Origin: Methanoregula sp.
Lineage (GTDB): Archaea > Halobacteriota > Methanomicrobia > Methanomicrobiales > Methanospirillaceae
Direction of reading: 5' to 3'
DNA: 64,000 nucleotides
Assembly: GCA_030651815.1 (NCBI GenBank)
Contig: JAUSBW010000022.1
Span: 1-64,000, forward strand
Below are positions 7,775 through 16,027 of this stretch, one piece after another; the first letter of the stretch is position 1; each line of letters begins with the position of its first letter. A program made the translations under genes and the position numbers. The notes beneath the pieces were generated by a model. The model searched no databases, was not told where the DNA came from, and saw only the letters and a program-made list of their open reading frames with translations.

Positions 7775-9011
7775 AAGCAGTGACTTGTTCGATATTGCAA
7801 AGACCCTGATGCCCGGCGGCGTCAGCAGCCCGGTGAGGGCGATCAAACCATACCCGTTTTACACAGCCCATGCAAGAGGCTCGCACCTGACCACAGTTGA
7901 TGGAGCCTCGCTGCTCGATTGCTGCATGGCGTACGGCCCGCTCATTCTAGGACATGCCTCCCCGCAGGTACGGCAAGCGGTTGAAGCACAGCTGGATCAC
8001 GGCTGGCTGTACGGTACACCCTCGCCGCTTGAACCCGAGTTTGCGAAAATGATCACCGGGGATCACCCGGGCATGGACATGGTACGGTTTGTATCGAGCG
8101 GTTCAGAAGCAACCATGGCCGCTATCCGGCTCGCACGCGGGTTCACAGGCAAACGAGATATCGTGAAGATCGAGGGCGGATTTCACGGAGCACATGATGC
8201 CGTGCTCGTAAAGGCAGGGTCCGGCGCAACCACCATGGGAGTTCCGGATTCTGCCGGTGTACTTGCCGATCTCGTGAAGCACACCCGGCAGATCGCCTAT
8301 AATGATCCAGAAGCGTTAGAAGCCCTGCTAACTGCTCATACCGATGTCGCGGCACTCATCATCGAGCCGGTTCTCGGCAACATCGGGCCTGTCCTGCCGG
8401 AAAATAATTATCTACGGGATGTCCGTAAGATCACAAAGGCACACGATGTGCTCTTGATCTTCGATGAAGTGATCACCGGTTACCGGCTCGGCATTGGCGG
8501 GGCGCAGGTGATGTATGGCATCAGGCCGGATCTCACTACGCTGGGCAAAATCGTCGGTGGTGGACTTCCCATAGGTGCGTTTGGCGGGCGACAGGAGATC
8601 ATGCAGCTCATTGCCCCGCAGGGCCCGGTATACCAGGCAGGAACATTTTCAGGAAATCCGCTCTCGCTCACTGCCGGAATCGCCACGCTCCGGTACCTGC
8701 ACGCACATCGTACGCTTTACAACGATCTCGCCGAACAGACACGTGCGCTTGAAGAGTCGCTGATCCCGCAGGAAAACGGTTCGTTTGTCCGGCTCGGCTC
8801 GATGTTCAAATATTTCTTCCGCAATAAACCCCCGAAAAATTACCGCGAGGTTAAGGAATGTGATACCGGTGCATTCGGCAGGTTCTGGAAACGCATGCTC
8901 GATTGCGGCATCTTCCTTCCCCCATCCCAGTTTGAGACCAACTTTATTTCATCCGCGCACAGCGATCAGGACCTCACCACTCTTTCACAGGCGTACACAC
9001 AATGTCGATAA
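7761..9011 (+). CDS. hemL: Glutamate-1-semialdehyde 2,1-aminomutase
   Basis: This PLP enzyme converts glutamate-1-semialdehyde to 5-aminolevulinate in the C5 route, the substrate of HemB. The ATG at 7761 ([10 protein letters not shown]) is chosen because it precedes the conserved [12 protein letters not shown] and gives the usual length of 416 residues; it lies inside the end of hemB. Visible motifs are [18 protein letters not shown] for cofactor binding, [12 protein letters not shown], and the PLP lysine in [17 protein letters not shown]. The operon lacks hemA (glutamyl-tRNA reductase), which must be elsewhere. Confidence 0.96.
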   Translation: MKNSKSSDLFDIAKTLMPGGVSSPVRAIKPYPFYTAHARGSHLTTVDGASLLDCCMAYGPLILGHASPQVRQAVEAQLDHGWLYGTPSPLEPEFAKMITGDHPGMDMVRFVSSGSEATMAAIRLARGFTGKRDIVKIEGGFHGAHDAVLVKAGSGATTMGVPDSAGVLADLVKHTRQIAYNDPEALEALLTAHTDVAALIIEPVLGNIGPVLPENNYLRDVRKITKAHDVLLIFDEVITGYRLGIGGAQVMYGIRPDLTTLGKIVGGGLPIGAFGGRQEIMQLIAPQGPVYQAGTFSGNPLSLTAGIATLRYLHAHRTLYNDLAEQTRALEESLIPQENGSFVRLGSMFKYFFRNKPPKNYREVKECDTGAFGRFWKRMLDCGIFLPPSQFETNFISSAHSDQDLTTLSQAYTQCR

Positions 9012-9892
9012 CGATCGGAACCCGTGGCAGCAAACTGGCGCTTGCACAGACTGAAACGGTCATAAAAAAATTATCCTCGCTCGGCATCCAGTGCCAGAAG
9101 ACCATCATCAGCACGCAGGGTGACATTACACAGAGCGTGCCGCTCCACGCAATTGGCGGGCAGGGTGTGTTTGTCCGGGCGCTGGATGACGCGATCCTTG
9201 CCGGGGAGATCGACTGTGCAGTGCACAGCATGAAAGATATTCCTGCTTTCCGTCCTCACGGGCTTTTTACTGCCGCGGTGCTCAAACGTGATTCACCTGC
9301 CGATTATATCGCCCATAACGGCCCGCTTGACAAGGTTAAGTGCATCGGCACATCGAGCACCCGCCGGCGTGCCCAGCTGCTCCGCCATGACCCGGATATC
9401 CGGATTAAGGATCTACGGGGCAATGTCGACACACGTATCCGGAAGATGTGTGACGGGGAATACGATGCGATTATACTTGCAGAGGCCGGGCTTACAAGGC
9501 TGGGTATCCGGATTGCAGGCGAGCGGTTCCCCCCGGAAAAATTTGTCCCGTCACCGAACCAGGGTACAATCGCGGTCGTGAGCCGGTCGGATCCATCGCT
9601 GATGGAGGTGTTATCAGCGCTCGATCACCCGCAGACACGGACCGATGTACTGATAGAACGGGCGGTGATGGAACAACTCGGCGGGGGTTGCTATACTCCG
9701 CTCGGGATCTACTGCCGGGCCGGTCATCTGATCGCTGAAGTGCTGTCGCTGGACGGCAGGCGAACGGAACGGATCGAGACGGACGTAAAGACTATGGAAG
9801 AGGCACGGGAACAGGGCAGGCTGCTTAAAGGCCGGGCACAGGATTTGATTGATGAATCTTTTAAACAACTGGGGATCAGCAATGAAGGGTAA
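9002..9892 (+). CDS. hemC: Porphobilinogen deaminase (hydroxymethylbilane synthase)
   Basis: HemC polymerises four porphobilinogens to hydroxymethylbilane. The 296-residue protein begins [18 protein letters not shown] and carries HSMKDIPAF, the arginine-rich [21 protein letters not shown], and the cysteine that holds the dipyrromethane cofactor in GGGCYTPLG. The ATG overlaps the hemL stop by 10 bp. No uroporphyrinogen-III synthase (hemD) gene lies in the cluster. Confidence 0.97.
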   Translation: MSITIGTRGSKLALAQTETVIKKLSSLGIQCQKTIISTQGDITQSVPLHAIGGQGVFVRALDDAILAGEIDCAVHSMKDIPAFRPHGLFTAAVLKRDSPADYIAHNGPLDKVKCIGTSSTRRRAQLLRHDPDIRIKDLRGNVDTRIRKMCDGEYDAIILAEAGLTRLGIRIAGERFPPEKFVPSPNQGTIAVVSRSDPSLMEVLSALDHPQTRTDVLIERAVMEQLGGGCYTPLGIYCRAGHLIAEVLSLDGRRTERIETDVKTMEEAREQGRLLKGRAQDLIDESFKQLGISNEG

Positions 9893-10637
9893 GGTGTACC
9901 TGGTGGGTTCAGGCCCCGGTAGCGAAGGACTGCTGACGCAGCGGGCCCGGAATATGATCGATGCTGCGGATGTCATTTTATTTGATCAGCTTCCCGGCGA
10001 GGAGATCCTGGCGTCCCTGCCCGCCCGTGCCGAGAAGATTGACTGCGGGAAATATGGCGGAAAGCACACGTTAGAACAGGACGAGATCGAAGCCCTTGTT
10101 GTTGACCGGGCACAGAAGGGAAAGACCGTGATCCGGTTAAAAGGTGGCGATCCCTTTATGTTTGGCCGTGGCGGCGAGGAATTAGAGTCCGTCCGCATGG
10201 CAGGTATTGATGTAGAGATGGTGCCGGGGATCTCCAGTGCTCTGGCAGTTCCTGCTTCCGTGGGAATTCCGCTCACGCACCGGAAGTACGCCTCACAGGT
10301 CACGATCCTGACCGGCAACGAAGACCCGACCAAGCCCGAGCCAGCCCTTGACTGGAAACTCCTTGCGCAAAGCAGGGGCACCATTGTGATCCTGATGGGG
10401 GTTGCAAATCTTGAAAAGATTGCTGAAGTGCTTATAAGAAACAAAAAAAACCCGGACACCCCGGTTGCGATCATCGAACGCGGCCTGCGCAAAGACCGGC
10501 GGGTGACTACCGGATCACTCGTCACGATTGCAGGTGCTGCCAAAAATGCGGGTGTGAAGCCTCCTGCAGTGATCGTAATCGGTGATGTGGTGAAGTTATA
10601 TAATCCGGAGCACCCGGATCTTATACCTGTGGAATAG
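9882..10637 (+). CDS. cobA: Uroporphyrinogen-III C-methyltransferase
   Basis: This SAM-dependent enzyme methylates uroporphyrinogen III at C2 and C7 to give precorrin-2, the branch to siroheme, cobalamin and F430. ATG 9882 is preferred over an upstream ATG because it places VYLVGSGPGSEGLLT at the N-terminus, as in the family. Other signatures are VILFDQLPGEEILA, RLKGGDPFMFGRGGEE and VPGISSALAVPA. At 251 residues it is a stand-alone SUMT without fused HemD or CysG domains. It overlaps the end of hemC by 11 bp. Confidence 0.95.
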   Translation: MKGKVYLVGSGPGSEGLLTQRARNMIDAADVILFDQLPGEEILASLPARAEKIDCGKYGGKHTLEQDEIEALVVDRAQKGKTVIRLKGGDPFMFGRGGEELESVRMAGIDVEMVPGISSALAVPASVGIPLTHRKYASQVTILTGNEDPTKPEPALDWKLLAQSRGTIVILMGVANLEKIAEVLIRNKKNPDTPVAIIERGLRKDRRVTTGSLVTIAGAAKNAGVKPPAVIVIGDVVKLYNPEHPDLIPVE

Positions 10638-10646
10638 TGTTCACCA

Positions 10647-11090
10647 ATGATTGAAATTGTCAATAAATTCGAAAAACTGATCTATGCTGTCCTCATGGCA
10701 TTGCTGATGTTCGTGCTTCTTGCGGCGATTGGTGATCTTGTCTGGCTCTTATTCCAGTCCCTGATAGTAACCACGCCGGTATTGCTGGAAGCCCATGAAC
10801 TCGTCACGGTGCTGGGAGCTTTCCTGCTGGTGCTGATCGGTATCGAACTGTTAGATACCATCAAGGCATACTTCATAGAGAACACCATCCACGTAGAGAT
10901 CGTTATTCTGCTTGCCCTCATTGCGATTGCGAGGAAAGTGATTCTTCTGGATCCCACCGGAATGAATGGCTTTGAGTTCGGGTTTGAACTGATGGGAATC
11001 GGGGTTATTGTTATCGGTCTGGGTGCGTGTTATTACCTGATCAAGAAAGCCGGTATCACCATTGGGCCGGGTGTACAGAAACCGGAATAA
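10647..11090 (+). CDS. PsiE-family membrane protein
   Basis: A protein of 147 residues with four hydrophobic helices. The pattern (YAVLMALLMFVLLAAIGDLV, LLVLIGIELLDTIKAYF, HVEIVILLALIAIARKVI) matches the phosphate-starvation-inducible PsiE family. The function of PsiE proteins is not established. It lies 9 bp after cobA on the same strand and may be cotranscribed, although no pathway link is evident. It is the last core gene before the island, whose genes converge on it. Confidence 0.8.
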   Translation: MIEIVNKFEKLIYAVLMALLMFVLLAAIGDLVWLLFQSLIVTTPVLLEAHELVTVLGAFLLVLIGIELLDTIKAYFIENTIHVEIVILLALIAIARKVILLDPTGMNGFEFGFELMGIGVIVIGLGACYYLIKKAGITIGPGVQKPE

Positions 11091-11123
11091 TTTTTTTCAT
11101 ATTCATTCTGGATCGAGACCCGG

Positions 11124-11411
11124 TTATTTTCCAGCCGCCTCCACTATCTTAATTTCTTGTTCCGTCAGCTCATACAACTCGTACACCAGCGCATCAATCG
11201 CCGCATCCGCCGCCTCAACCTGCCGGGACAGCAGCGTCTTCTCGTGCTCTAACTTAGCGTTCTGCAACCGCTTGTTCAAATCCAGCATCTGCGTGACGAG
11301 CGCGACCATGCGATCGTAGCGCGCTTTGTCACCCGGATCGGCGAAGTTGATGGTGCGGATGGGCGCAGATGGAGATGTAATTGTCGTGGGAAAAGAGGAG
11401 AGTACATTCAT
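11124..11411 (-). CDS. Tail copy F: stand-alone C-terminal fragment of a type IIG enzyme
   Basis: This 95-residue open frame matches the C-terminus of the type IIG enzyme at 18492: DKARYDRMVALVTQMLDLNK, then LEHEKTLLSRQVEAADAAID and ALVYELYELTEQEIKIVEA. The N-terminal part, PIRTINFADPG, matches the usual end of a target-recognition domain, so the copy derives from a different allele than the intact gene. Its ATG overlaps the stop of the preceding small gene by 4 bp. It ends the defence array and converges on psiE. Expression as a small helical protein is possible but not shown. Confidence 0.7.
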   Translation of the reverse strand: MNVLSSFPTTITSPSAPIRTINFADPGDKARYDRMVALVTQMLDLNKRLQNAKLEHEKTLLSRQVEAADAAIDALVYELYELTEQEIKIVEAAGK

Positions 11412-11617
11412 GGAGCGGGTATTTTCTGTCTGCGTTCCATGATACGTTTGAGAATTTTATCGGGATCTTTGTCGAGGTATTTTTTCCGGTCTTTTGTCCA
11501 GTCCCCGCTTCCCGGTTCATAGATCTGGTGGAACCGGATTGCATCGTCCGGGCCAAGCTTTTCAACCAGTACGTCAAGCCCCTCCTGCTGGATCTGGTGT
11601 AATGTTCTGGCACTCAT
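11408..11617 (-). CDS. Small partner protein of the PIN toxin (putative antitoxin)
   Basis: A 69-residue charged protein starting MSARTLHQIQQEGLDVLVEK, with IRFHQIYEPGSGDWTKDRKK and a basic C-terminus. Its ATG overlaps the TGA of the PIN gene as ATGA, so the two form one translational unit. I do not recognise a DNA-binding fold. Position and size suggest the antitoxin of the pair, in the unusual toxin-first order. A start seven codons upstream (11638) is possible but less likely because it lies deeper inside the PIN gene. Confidence 0.6.
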   Translation of the reverse strand: MSARTLHQIQQEGLDVLVEKLGPDDAIRFHQIYEPGSGDWTKDRKKYLDKDPDKILKRIMERRQKIPAP

Positions 11618-12169
11618 CTGTTTCCCTCCTTTAACCACGTAACCGGGTTTTCTATATGTATCTGTATGTTCTGGTGCAACTTAAAAAAGGTTATCAGATC
11701 ATCATCAGTAGTAAGGAACACAGCGTCGGCTCGTTCGGCACAGGCAATGTAGAGCGAGTCCATCGCATCTCCGCCCATCGCAATTAACACGTGCATCCGT
11801 GAGATTATGCCTTCGTCAACGAGTATGTGTTCTTAGGAGTTACGCAGATCAACCATTTTGATAACTGATTTAGGTATACTTTACAAAAATATTGCGATTT
11901 GACATTACCAAATCTTTATAAGCTGACGCATTTTGCGTAACTCCTAGTTCTTTTGCTACTGATGCAATCTTCTCCACCCGTAACCTTTTCCTTATGTCTG
12001 GAATTTTTTCGAGTTCTTCAGTTATCACTTCGCTGGTAACCAAGGTAAATTCCTTTGTAGCACAGCGACGGATGATTTCCTGAACTGCGGTCACCTCCAG
12101 ACGGATTCGTCCCATCATCTGATCGTCAAACGGCCTGCACAAACAACAGACATCCATGTAGATTTTCAT
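11614..12169 (-). pseudogene. PIN-domain ribonuclease toxin interrupted by a MITE
   Basis: The first part, MKIYMDVCCLCRPFDDQMMG to IASVAKE, and the second, HILVDEGIISRM to DAMDSLYIACAERADAVFLT and TTDDDLITFF, are two halves of one PIN protein. Acidic residues are at the start (MDVC), middle (EVITEELE) and end (TTDDDL). A 113-bp element at 11834-11946 plus one copy of the GTTCT duplication separates them. Removing 118 bp rejoins KE and HI in frame and gives 145 residues, a normal length for this PIN family. As it stands the N-terminal half runs on 25 codons into the element and stops at 11870. It lies between tail copies E and F. Confidence 0.85.
11834..11946. mobile_element. 113-bp MITE with 13-bp perfect terminal inverted repeats
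   Basis: TAGGAGTTACGCA at 11834-11846 is repeated in perfect inverted form, TGCGTAACTCCTA, at 11934-11946. The element is flanked on both sides by GTTCT (11829-11833 and 11947-11951), a 5-bp target-site duplication. The interior has no gene and is AT-rich. This is the structure of a miniature inverted-repeat transposable element moved by a transposase encoded elsewhere. It sits inside the PIN gene, which becomes one continuous frame when the element and one GTTCT are removed, so the insertion is real and probably recent. Confidence 0.9.
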
Positions 12170-12411
12170 TTCCCGACACCTTCAACAATCGCAATCTCCT
12201 CCTTAGTCAACCCGTAGAGCTCGTACACCAGCGTATCGATCACCTTATCCGTCACCTCAACCTGCCGGGACAGCAGCGTCTTCTCGTGATCGAGTGTGGC
12301 GTCCTGCAACCGCTTGTTCAAATCCAGCATCTGGGTGACGAGCGCAACCATGCGATCGTGGCGGGCTTTGTCTGCCGGAACGGCGATGGTGCGGATTTCA
12401 GATTTGTTCAA
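12166..12411 (-). CDS. Tail copy E: stand-alone C-terminal fragment of a type IIG enzyme
   Basis: An 81-residue open frame: MNKSEIRTIAVPADKARHDR, then MVALVTQMLDLNKRLQD and VIDTLVYELYGLTKEEIAIV. It is nearly the same as the end of the type IIG enzyme, with a different junction at its N-terminus. It begins 14 bp inside the end of hicA, and its TGA overlaps the ATG of the PIN gene (12167-12169) as ATGA. It is thus translationally coupled on both sides, the clearest case of a tail copy acting as a joint between two toxin modules. Confidence 0.7.
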   Translation of the reverse strand: MNKSEIRTIAVPADKARHDRMVALVTQMLDLNKRLQDATLDHEKTLLSRQVEVTDKVIDTLVYELYGLTKEEIAIVEGVGK

Positions 12412-12634
12412 AGGCGTGTATAAAATCCTCGCGGGAAATTTTTACCTGCGTGCAGATGATCCGGAGTGTTGATCCCTTGAGCCTCTCATGGTTTGGCATG
12501 GTCAGTGGGGTTTTTGTTCCGTCAGGGTTCTCTCTTTGCATCGAAATATGATTACCGATTCTGACGATGTGGAACCCGAGATTCTCAAACGTCCGAATAA
12601 CCTTTGGCTGGGGAACGTCCTGGGGAAATTTCAT
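12398..12634 (-). CDS. hicA: HicA-family mRNA interferase toxin
   Basis: The 78-residue protein fits HicA, a double-stranded-RNA-binding-fold ribonuclease that cleaves mRNA. Visible features are KVIRTFENLGFHIVRIGNHI, with the catalytic-type His after Gly-Asn, and LTMPNHERLKGSTLRIICTQ followed by the usual C-terminal helix ISREDFIHAF. It follows hicB immediately. The antitoxin-first order is known for a subset of HicAB loci. It ends inside tail copy E. Confidence 0.85.
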   Translation of the reverse strand: MKFPQDVPQPKVIRTFENLGFHIVRIGNHISMQRENPDGTKTPLTMPNHERLKGSTLRIICTQVKISREDFIHAFEQI

Positions 12635-12853
12635 TTATACGGTAACCTCGGCAACAAAGGTCTCGATAAGATCGCTGTGCTCGTACGCATCATCGCCAAA
12701 TGATTCGATATGGAACTGTATTGCGGATTTCACATCGGCGAGTGCCTCTTCATAGGTATTTCCCTCTCCGATTACTACACCTTTCATGCCGAGCGGGTAC
12801 GCGATGTAACCGTCAGGATGCTTTTCTACGATTATTTTCAAGGGTTTTGGCAT
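12635..12853 (-). CDS. hicB: HicB-family antitoxin
   Basis: A 72-residue protein with the partial RNase H-like fold of HicB: LKIIVEKHPDGYIAYPLGMK, then GVVIGEGNTYEEALADVKSA and an amphipathic end. It is a short form that lacks an added C-terminal DNA-binding domain. The stop directly abuts the hicA ATG. Antitoxin activity by binding HicA is family knowledge. Confidence 0.85.
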   Translation of the reverse strand: MPKPLKIIVEKHPDGYIAYPLGMKGVVIGEGNTYEEALADVKSAIQFHIESFGDDAYEHSDLIETFVAEVTV

Positions 12854-12910
12854 AGGTGATCGCCCCTCTTTTGGGGTACTGTTGTACTCGTACTATCCTT
12901 TCTCATGTGA

Positions 12911-13210
12911 TTAATGTTCGTGCACCGTTGGGTGATTTTCCTCAACAATTGCAATCTCCTCCCACGTCAATCCATACAACTCGTACACCAGCATATCTAT
13001 CGCCGCATCCGCCGCCTCAACCTACCGGGACAGCAGCGTCTTCTCATGATCGAGTTTGGCGTGCTGCAATTTTTTGTTTAACTCCAGCATCTGCGTGACG
13101 AGCACAACCATGCGATCGTAGCGGGTTTTGTCTGCCGGGTCGGTGAAGTTGATGGTGCTGGGTGGATGAGAGATCAACGGTTGCAGGAAAAAAGGATATT
13201 CAACTAACAT
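12911..13210 (-). pseudogene. Tail copy D: C-terminal type IIG fragment with an internal stop
   Basis: The frame reads MLVEYPFFLQPLISHPPSTI, NFTDPADKTRYDRMVVLVTQ and KLDHEKTLLSR, then a stop at 13022-13024 (the Gln codon of QVEA has become TAG). It then resumes VEAADAAIDMLVYELYGLTW up to TAA at 12911. The end differs from the other copies (IVEENHPTVHEH). It starts inside the end of the YgiT-like gene and stops 57 bp before hicB. The internal stop shows that this copy is decaying while its neighbours remain open. Confidence 0.7.
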
Positions 13211-13446
13211 GGCATCGCAGAGCCGGAAACGTATCTTCGTACATTTACTTGTGCCCCGCACTTTGCCATGCGTTCTGCTATCGTAAGAATTTCGTGGGCG
13301 ATATGTTCGTCTACGTAATCCTCACCACAATTTGTGCAGACCTGAGCAGGGACATCTTTTACGACAAGGGTCATTCCGTCACGATCAAAGGTGACGGTTG
13401 TTGTGCCCTCCTTGGTATTTCCGTGTTTGCAGATGACGCACTTCAT
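13204..13446 (-). CDS. YgiT/MqsA-type zinc-finger protein
   Basis: ATG 13446 gives an 80-residue protein, MKCVICKHGNTKEGTTTVTF, with CVIC and CTNCGEDYV, the two CxxC pairs of the YgiT-type zinc domain. The end, HEILTIAERMAKCGAQVNVR, is the usual short helix after the zinc domain. Related proteins are N-terminal domains of MqsA antitoxins or partners of small toxins. No MqsR-like or DUF4258 toxin is visible next to it. Just upstream is a second gene of the same type, in tandem. Confidence 0.7.
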   Translation of the reverse strand: MKCVICKHGNTKEGTTTVTFDRDGMTLVVKDVPAQVCTNCGEDYVDEHIAHEILTIAERMAKCGAQVNVRRYVSGSAMPC

Positions 13447-13459
13447 TTTTTCACAAAAA

Positions 13460-13705
13460 TTATCCATTAAGTGACACTTCACCTGCGGGAAGAGGACGCA
13501 TGCACAGTTTTTTCTGGTGAGCGCTCTGCATAACCCCATCAATTTTACGGGAAACTTCGGCAGTGTAATATGCTTCTCCGCACTGCTCGCAGACGTATGC
13601 CAGTACATCTTTGATCACGATGACTTCACCGGCGGCATGCACCAGAAACTCAGTATTTCCTTTACGGAGTTTTCCTTTACTGAAGCTGCAACGATCTGGA
13701 ATCAT
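13460..13705 (-). CDS. Second YgiT-type zinc-finger protein, one zinc ligand lost
   Basis: An 81-residue protein: MIPDRCSFSKGKLRKGNTEF, then VIVIKDVLAYVCEQCGEAYY and TAEVSRKIDGVM. The family has a CxxC at both ends of the zinc site; here the first is CSFS, so one ligand is Ser. The C-terminal CEQC is intact. The protein may bind zinc weakly or be degrading. It lies 14 bp before the other YgiT-like gene and 14 bp after the HEPN gene, so all four genes from the MNT gene onward could be one transcript. Confidence 0.65.
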   Translation of the reverse strand: MIPDRCSFSKGKLRKGNTEFLVHAAGEVIVIKDVLAYVCEQCGEAYYTAEVSRKIDGVMQSAHQKKLCMRPLPAGEVSLNG

Positions 13706-13719
13706 GGCTCATCTCGCCT

Positions 13720-14115
13720 TTATTTTGCCTCGTTGAATTGTTGTTCAACCCATGAAAAAACAGTTTCCGCGCCTTTTAAGGCTTTTTGGTATTCCCGCTC
13801 TTTCACCGGTTCATAGGATCCTGGATACCGGGTTGATACTGCATAGTGGGTGAGTGAAATGGCTGTTTTCACATCCTCCGGCACGCTAACGTCATGCTTT
13901 TCGATTGCTTCTATGAGATGGGCGAGCGAATGTGTTTGGGGAGGGACGATTCCCTTAATAATCAACAGACCTTTGAGAGCTTTTTCTGCTGCCTGTTCGC
14001 AGTCAAAGCAGAGGTCTTCGTACATGATGTCAGGAGCGCTCTTTCCCTGCCGGGCACGAGCGATATTACTTCGTGCCCGGATAAGCCATGTATCAGCAAG
14101 GGACCGGTTTTTCAT
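13720..14115 (-). CDS. HEPN-domain protein (partner of an MNT nucleotidyltransferase)
   Basis: The 131-residue protein has the HEPN fold pattern: WLIRARSNIARARQGK, then LCFDCEQAAEKALKGLLIIK and THSLAHLIEAIEKH. It also has the TRYPGSYEPV motif common in this HEPN subgroup. The classical Rx4-6H ribonuclease motif is not evident, so it may act differently from HepT. Its ATG lies 23 bp inside the end of the MNT gene. The order here is MNT then HEPN, the reverse of the pair at 0.7-1.4 kb. Confidence 0.8.
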   Translation of the reverse strand: MKNRSLADTWLIRARSNIARARQGKSAPDIMYEDLCFDCEQAAEKALKGLLIIKGIVPPQTHSLAHLIEAIEKHDVSVPEDVKTAISLTHYAVSTRYPGSYEPVKEREYQKALKGAETVFSWVEQQFNEAK

Positions 14116-14437
14116 AGATGATCCTGCCCTGATGAGCGATGTCGTGGTATATCATGAAGGGGTTGTCCCTGAGTTCAGCAAACGTTTCAGGAGTTTCGAC
14201 AATAACATCGACCGGCACGCCAACCCCGTACAGGTCACAATAGAGTTTCATTGCGAGTTCCCGACGATGCTTAACCCCCCGCTTGATGACGCAGATATCA
14301 TAGTCACTCTCATGTGTCTGCGTGCCTTTTGATCGTGAGCCAAAGAGAATAATGCGATCGGGATCAGCGGATCGTGCGATAATATCAACGATTTTTTTGA
14401 GTGCCGCTGTATTTACCCGCGATGTTTTCCCTTTCAT
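14093..14437 (-). CDS. MNT-domain nucleotidyltransferase
   Basis: A 114-residue protein with the signature ILFGSRSKGTQTHESDYDIC (about 30-49), showing GSxxxG and the metal-binding Asp pair in SDYDIC. A third acidic position is likely in VPVDVIVETPE. Such enzymes accompany HEPN proteins and modify or silence them. It heads the MNT-HEPN-YgiT-YgiT cassette and follows tail copy C after 81 bp, which is room for its own promoter. Confidence 0.8.
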   Translation of the reverse strand: MKGKTSRVNTAALKKIVDIIARSADPDRIILFGSRSKGTQTHESDYDICVIKRGVKHRRELAMKLYCDLYGVGVPVDVIVETPETFAELRDNPFMIYHDIAHQGRIIYEKPVPC

Positions 14438-14518
14438 ACTAATCCCTATCCGTCATACACCCAAAGGTGCATATCTTTTTGTTCTGCTGGTGATTGTGTT
14501 TTGTTCAGAAGAGGATAA

Positions 14519-14824
14519 TCATTTCCCTGTTCCTTCAACAATCGCAATCTCTTCCCCCATCAGCCCATACAACTCGTACACCAGCGTATCGATCACCTTA
14601 TCCGCCACCTCAACCTGCCGTGACAGCAGCGTCTTCTCGTGCTCTAACTTTGCGTCCTGCAACCGCTTGTTCAAATCCCGCATCTGCGTGACGAGCGCGA
14701 CCATGCGATCGTGGTGGGCGATATCGGCGGGGTTTGATGGGTTGATGGTATGGATGTCCCCATTATGTCCACTTTGCGGGGACGTGCAGAGGAGAGAGAT
14801 ATTGGGAGGGGCCAGAACTTCTGG
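14519..14824 (-). pseudogene. Tail copy C: C-terminal type IIG fragment
   Basis: The frame is open from 14824 to TGA at 14519 and reads GDIHTINPSNPADIAHHDRM, then VALVTQMRDLNKRLQDAKLE and KVIDTLVYELYGLMGEEIAI. The only internal ATG (14704) would give 61 residues. The junction IHTINPSNPADI differs from every other copy, so it comes from another recognition-domain allele. It lies between the RhuM gene and the MNT/HEPN cassette. Confidence 0.65.
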
Positions 14825-14846
14825 TTATTGAACTTAAATCACCATG

Positions 14847-15917
14847 TTACATGTCAGTAGGATTATCCGGCTCATCGTCCCGGTACGTTTTTTCCGGCAG
14901 TTTTGTCTCTTTTAGCATCCGGTCAAAATCGCTTTCAAAAAGCCGGTCCTGGACAATACGGTATTTTTCAAATTCAGTCTCCGCATACTCTTTTGCCATC
15001 TCTGCCGTTACTTTCCCGCCATCTTCAAGCAGTTTCCGGTCATCGAACACGAGGAACCGGTCAAGACGTTTTGCCCAGTCTTCCATGGTCATGGGTATCT
15101 GTCGTCGGGCGCGATCTTCAGCCAGATCAAGCCAGGCATTGACAACCCTGCCAAGTGATTCAAGCTCTTGCGAAGTCAGGTAATTTTTTGCTACCAATAC
15201 ATCGGTCTTTAAAATTTTTCCGTCGGGACTGTTCTCCCACGTGTTCAGTCCCATGTGATCGTTTCTGCTGTCGGCACGCTTTATTATCAGTTCGGCTGCG
15301 GTATGACCGTGAATTGCGAAATGCAATTTGTTCTGGACTTTAGCAAAAAAATCGCGGGTTGTGGGGGCATTCCTGTTGTAATCAATGCTTATGGCATATA
15401 TGTCGGTGATCTTCTGGTAGAACCGTCTCTCGCTGAGGCGGATCTCCCGTATCTCTGCAAGTAAGCGCTCAAAGTAATCTTTTCCAAGGAACGTACCGTT
15501 TTCCATCCTTTTTTTATCAAGTACGTATCCCTTGACGGCGAATTCCCGCAATACCCGGGTTGCCCACTGGCGAAACTGGGTGGCTCTCTTTGAATTGATG
15601 CGGTATCCAACCGAGATTATCGCATCAAGACTGTAGTATTCAAGATTCCGTGAAACGTCACGGTTTCCTTCAGTACGAACTATTAGAACTTTTCTAATAG
15701 TTGCTTCGCGGGTTAGTTCACCGCTCTCAAAAATTTTTTTCAGGTGAAAATTTATTGTCGGAATGCTCACGTCAAAGAGCGTTGCCAACATCTTCTGGCT
15801 GAGCCAGATCGTTTCATCCTCGTACCGGACTTCGATTGATTCTTCACCGGCGGTTGAAGTAAATATCAGGAATTCTGCTGTGCTGTTTCTTATCAGATTC
15901 TTTTCATGTCCGGTCAT
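14847..15917 (-). CDS. RhuM-family protein
   Basis: A 356-residue protein of the RhuM family: EVRYEDETIWLSQKMLATLF, then DVSIPTINFHLKKIFESGEL (a helix-turn-helix-like segment) and LEYYSLDAIISVGYRINSKR. The C-terminal half contains NKLHFAIHGHTAAELIIKRA, typical of the family. RhuM was first seen in a Salmonella pathogenicity island and occurs widely in defence islands; its biochemical role is not known. The start codon overlaps the stop of tail copy B as ATGA. Confidence 0.85.
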   Translation of the reverse strand: MTGHEKNLIRNSTAEFLIFTSTAGEESIEVRYEDETIWLSQKMLATLFDVSIPTINFHLKKIFESGELTREATIRKVLIVRTEGNRDVSRNLEYYSLDAIISVGYRINSKRATQFRQWATRVLREFAVKGYVLDKKRMENGTFLGKDYFERLLAEIREIRLSERRFYQKITDIYAISIDYNRNAPTTRDFFAKVQNKLHFAIHGHTAAELIIKRADSRNDHMGLNTWENSPDGKILKTDVLVAKNYLTSQELESLGRVVNAWLDLAEDRARRQIPMTMEDWAKRLDRFLVFDDRKLLEDGGKVTAEMAKEYAETEFEKYRIVQDRLFESDFDRMLKETKLPEKTYRDDEPDNPTDM

Positions 15918-16021
15918 TTCACATTTCCTTCAACAATCGCAATCTCCTCTGCCGTCAGCCCGTACAACTCGTACACCCGTTTATCGATCGCCGCATCCGC
16001 CGCATCGAACCTGAACTTCAT
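15914..16021 (-). pseudogene. Tail copy B: shortest type IIG C-terminal fragment
   Basis: Only 35 codons remain: MKFRFDAADAAIDKRVYELY followed by GLTAEEIAIVEGNVK and TGA at 15914-15916, which overlaps the RhuM ATG. It begins 6 bp after the DUF1016 gene ends. It corresponds to the last third of the longer copies and keeps the helix with VYELYGLT. It may be a coupling peptide or simply the residue of a recombination event. Confidence 0.6.
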
Positions 16022-16027
16022 CACGAG

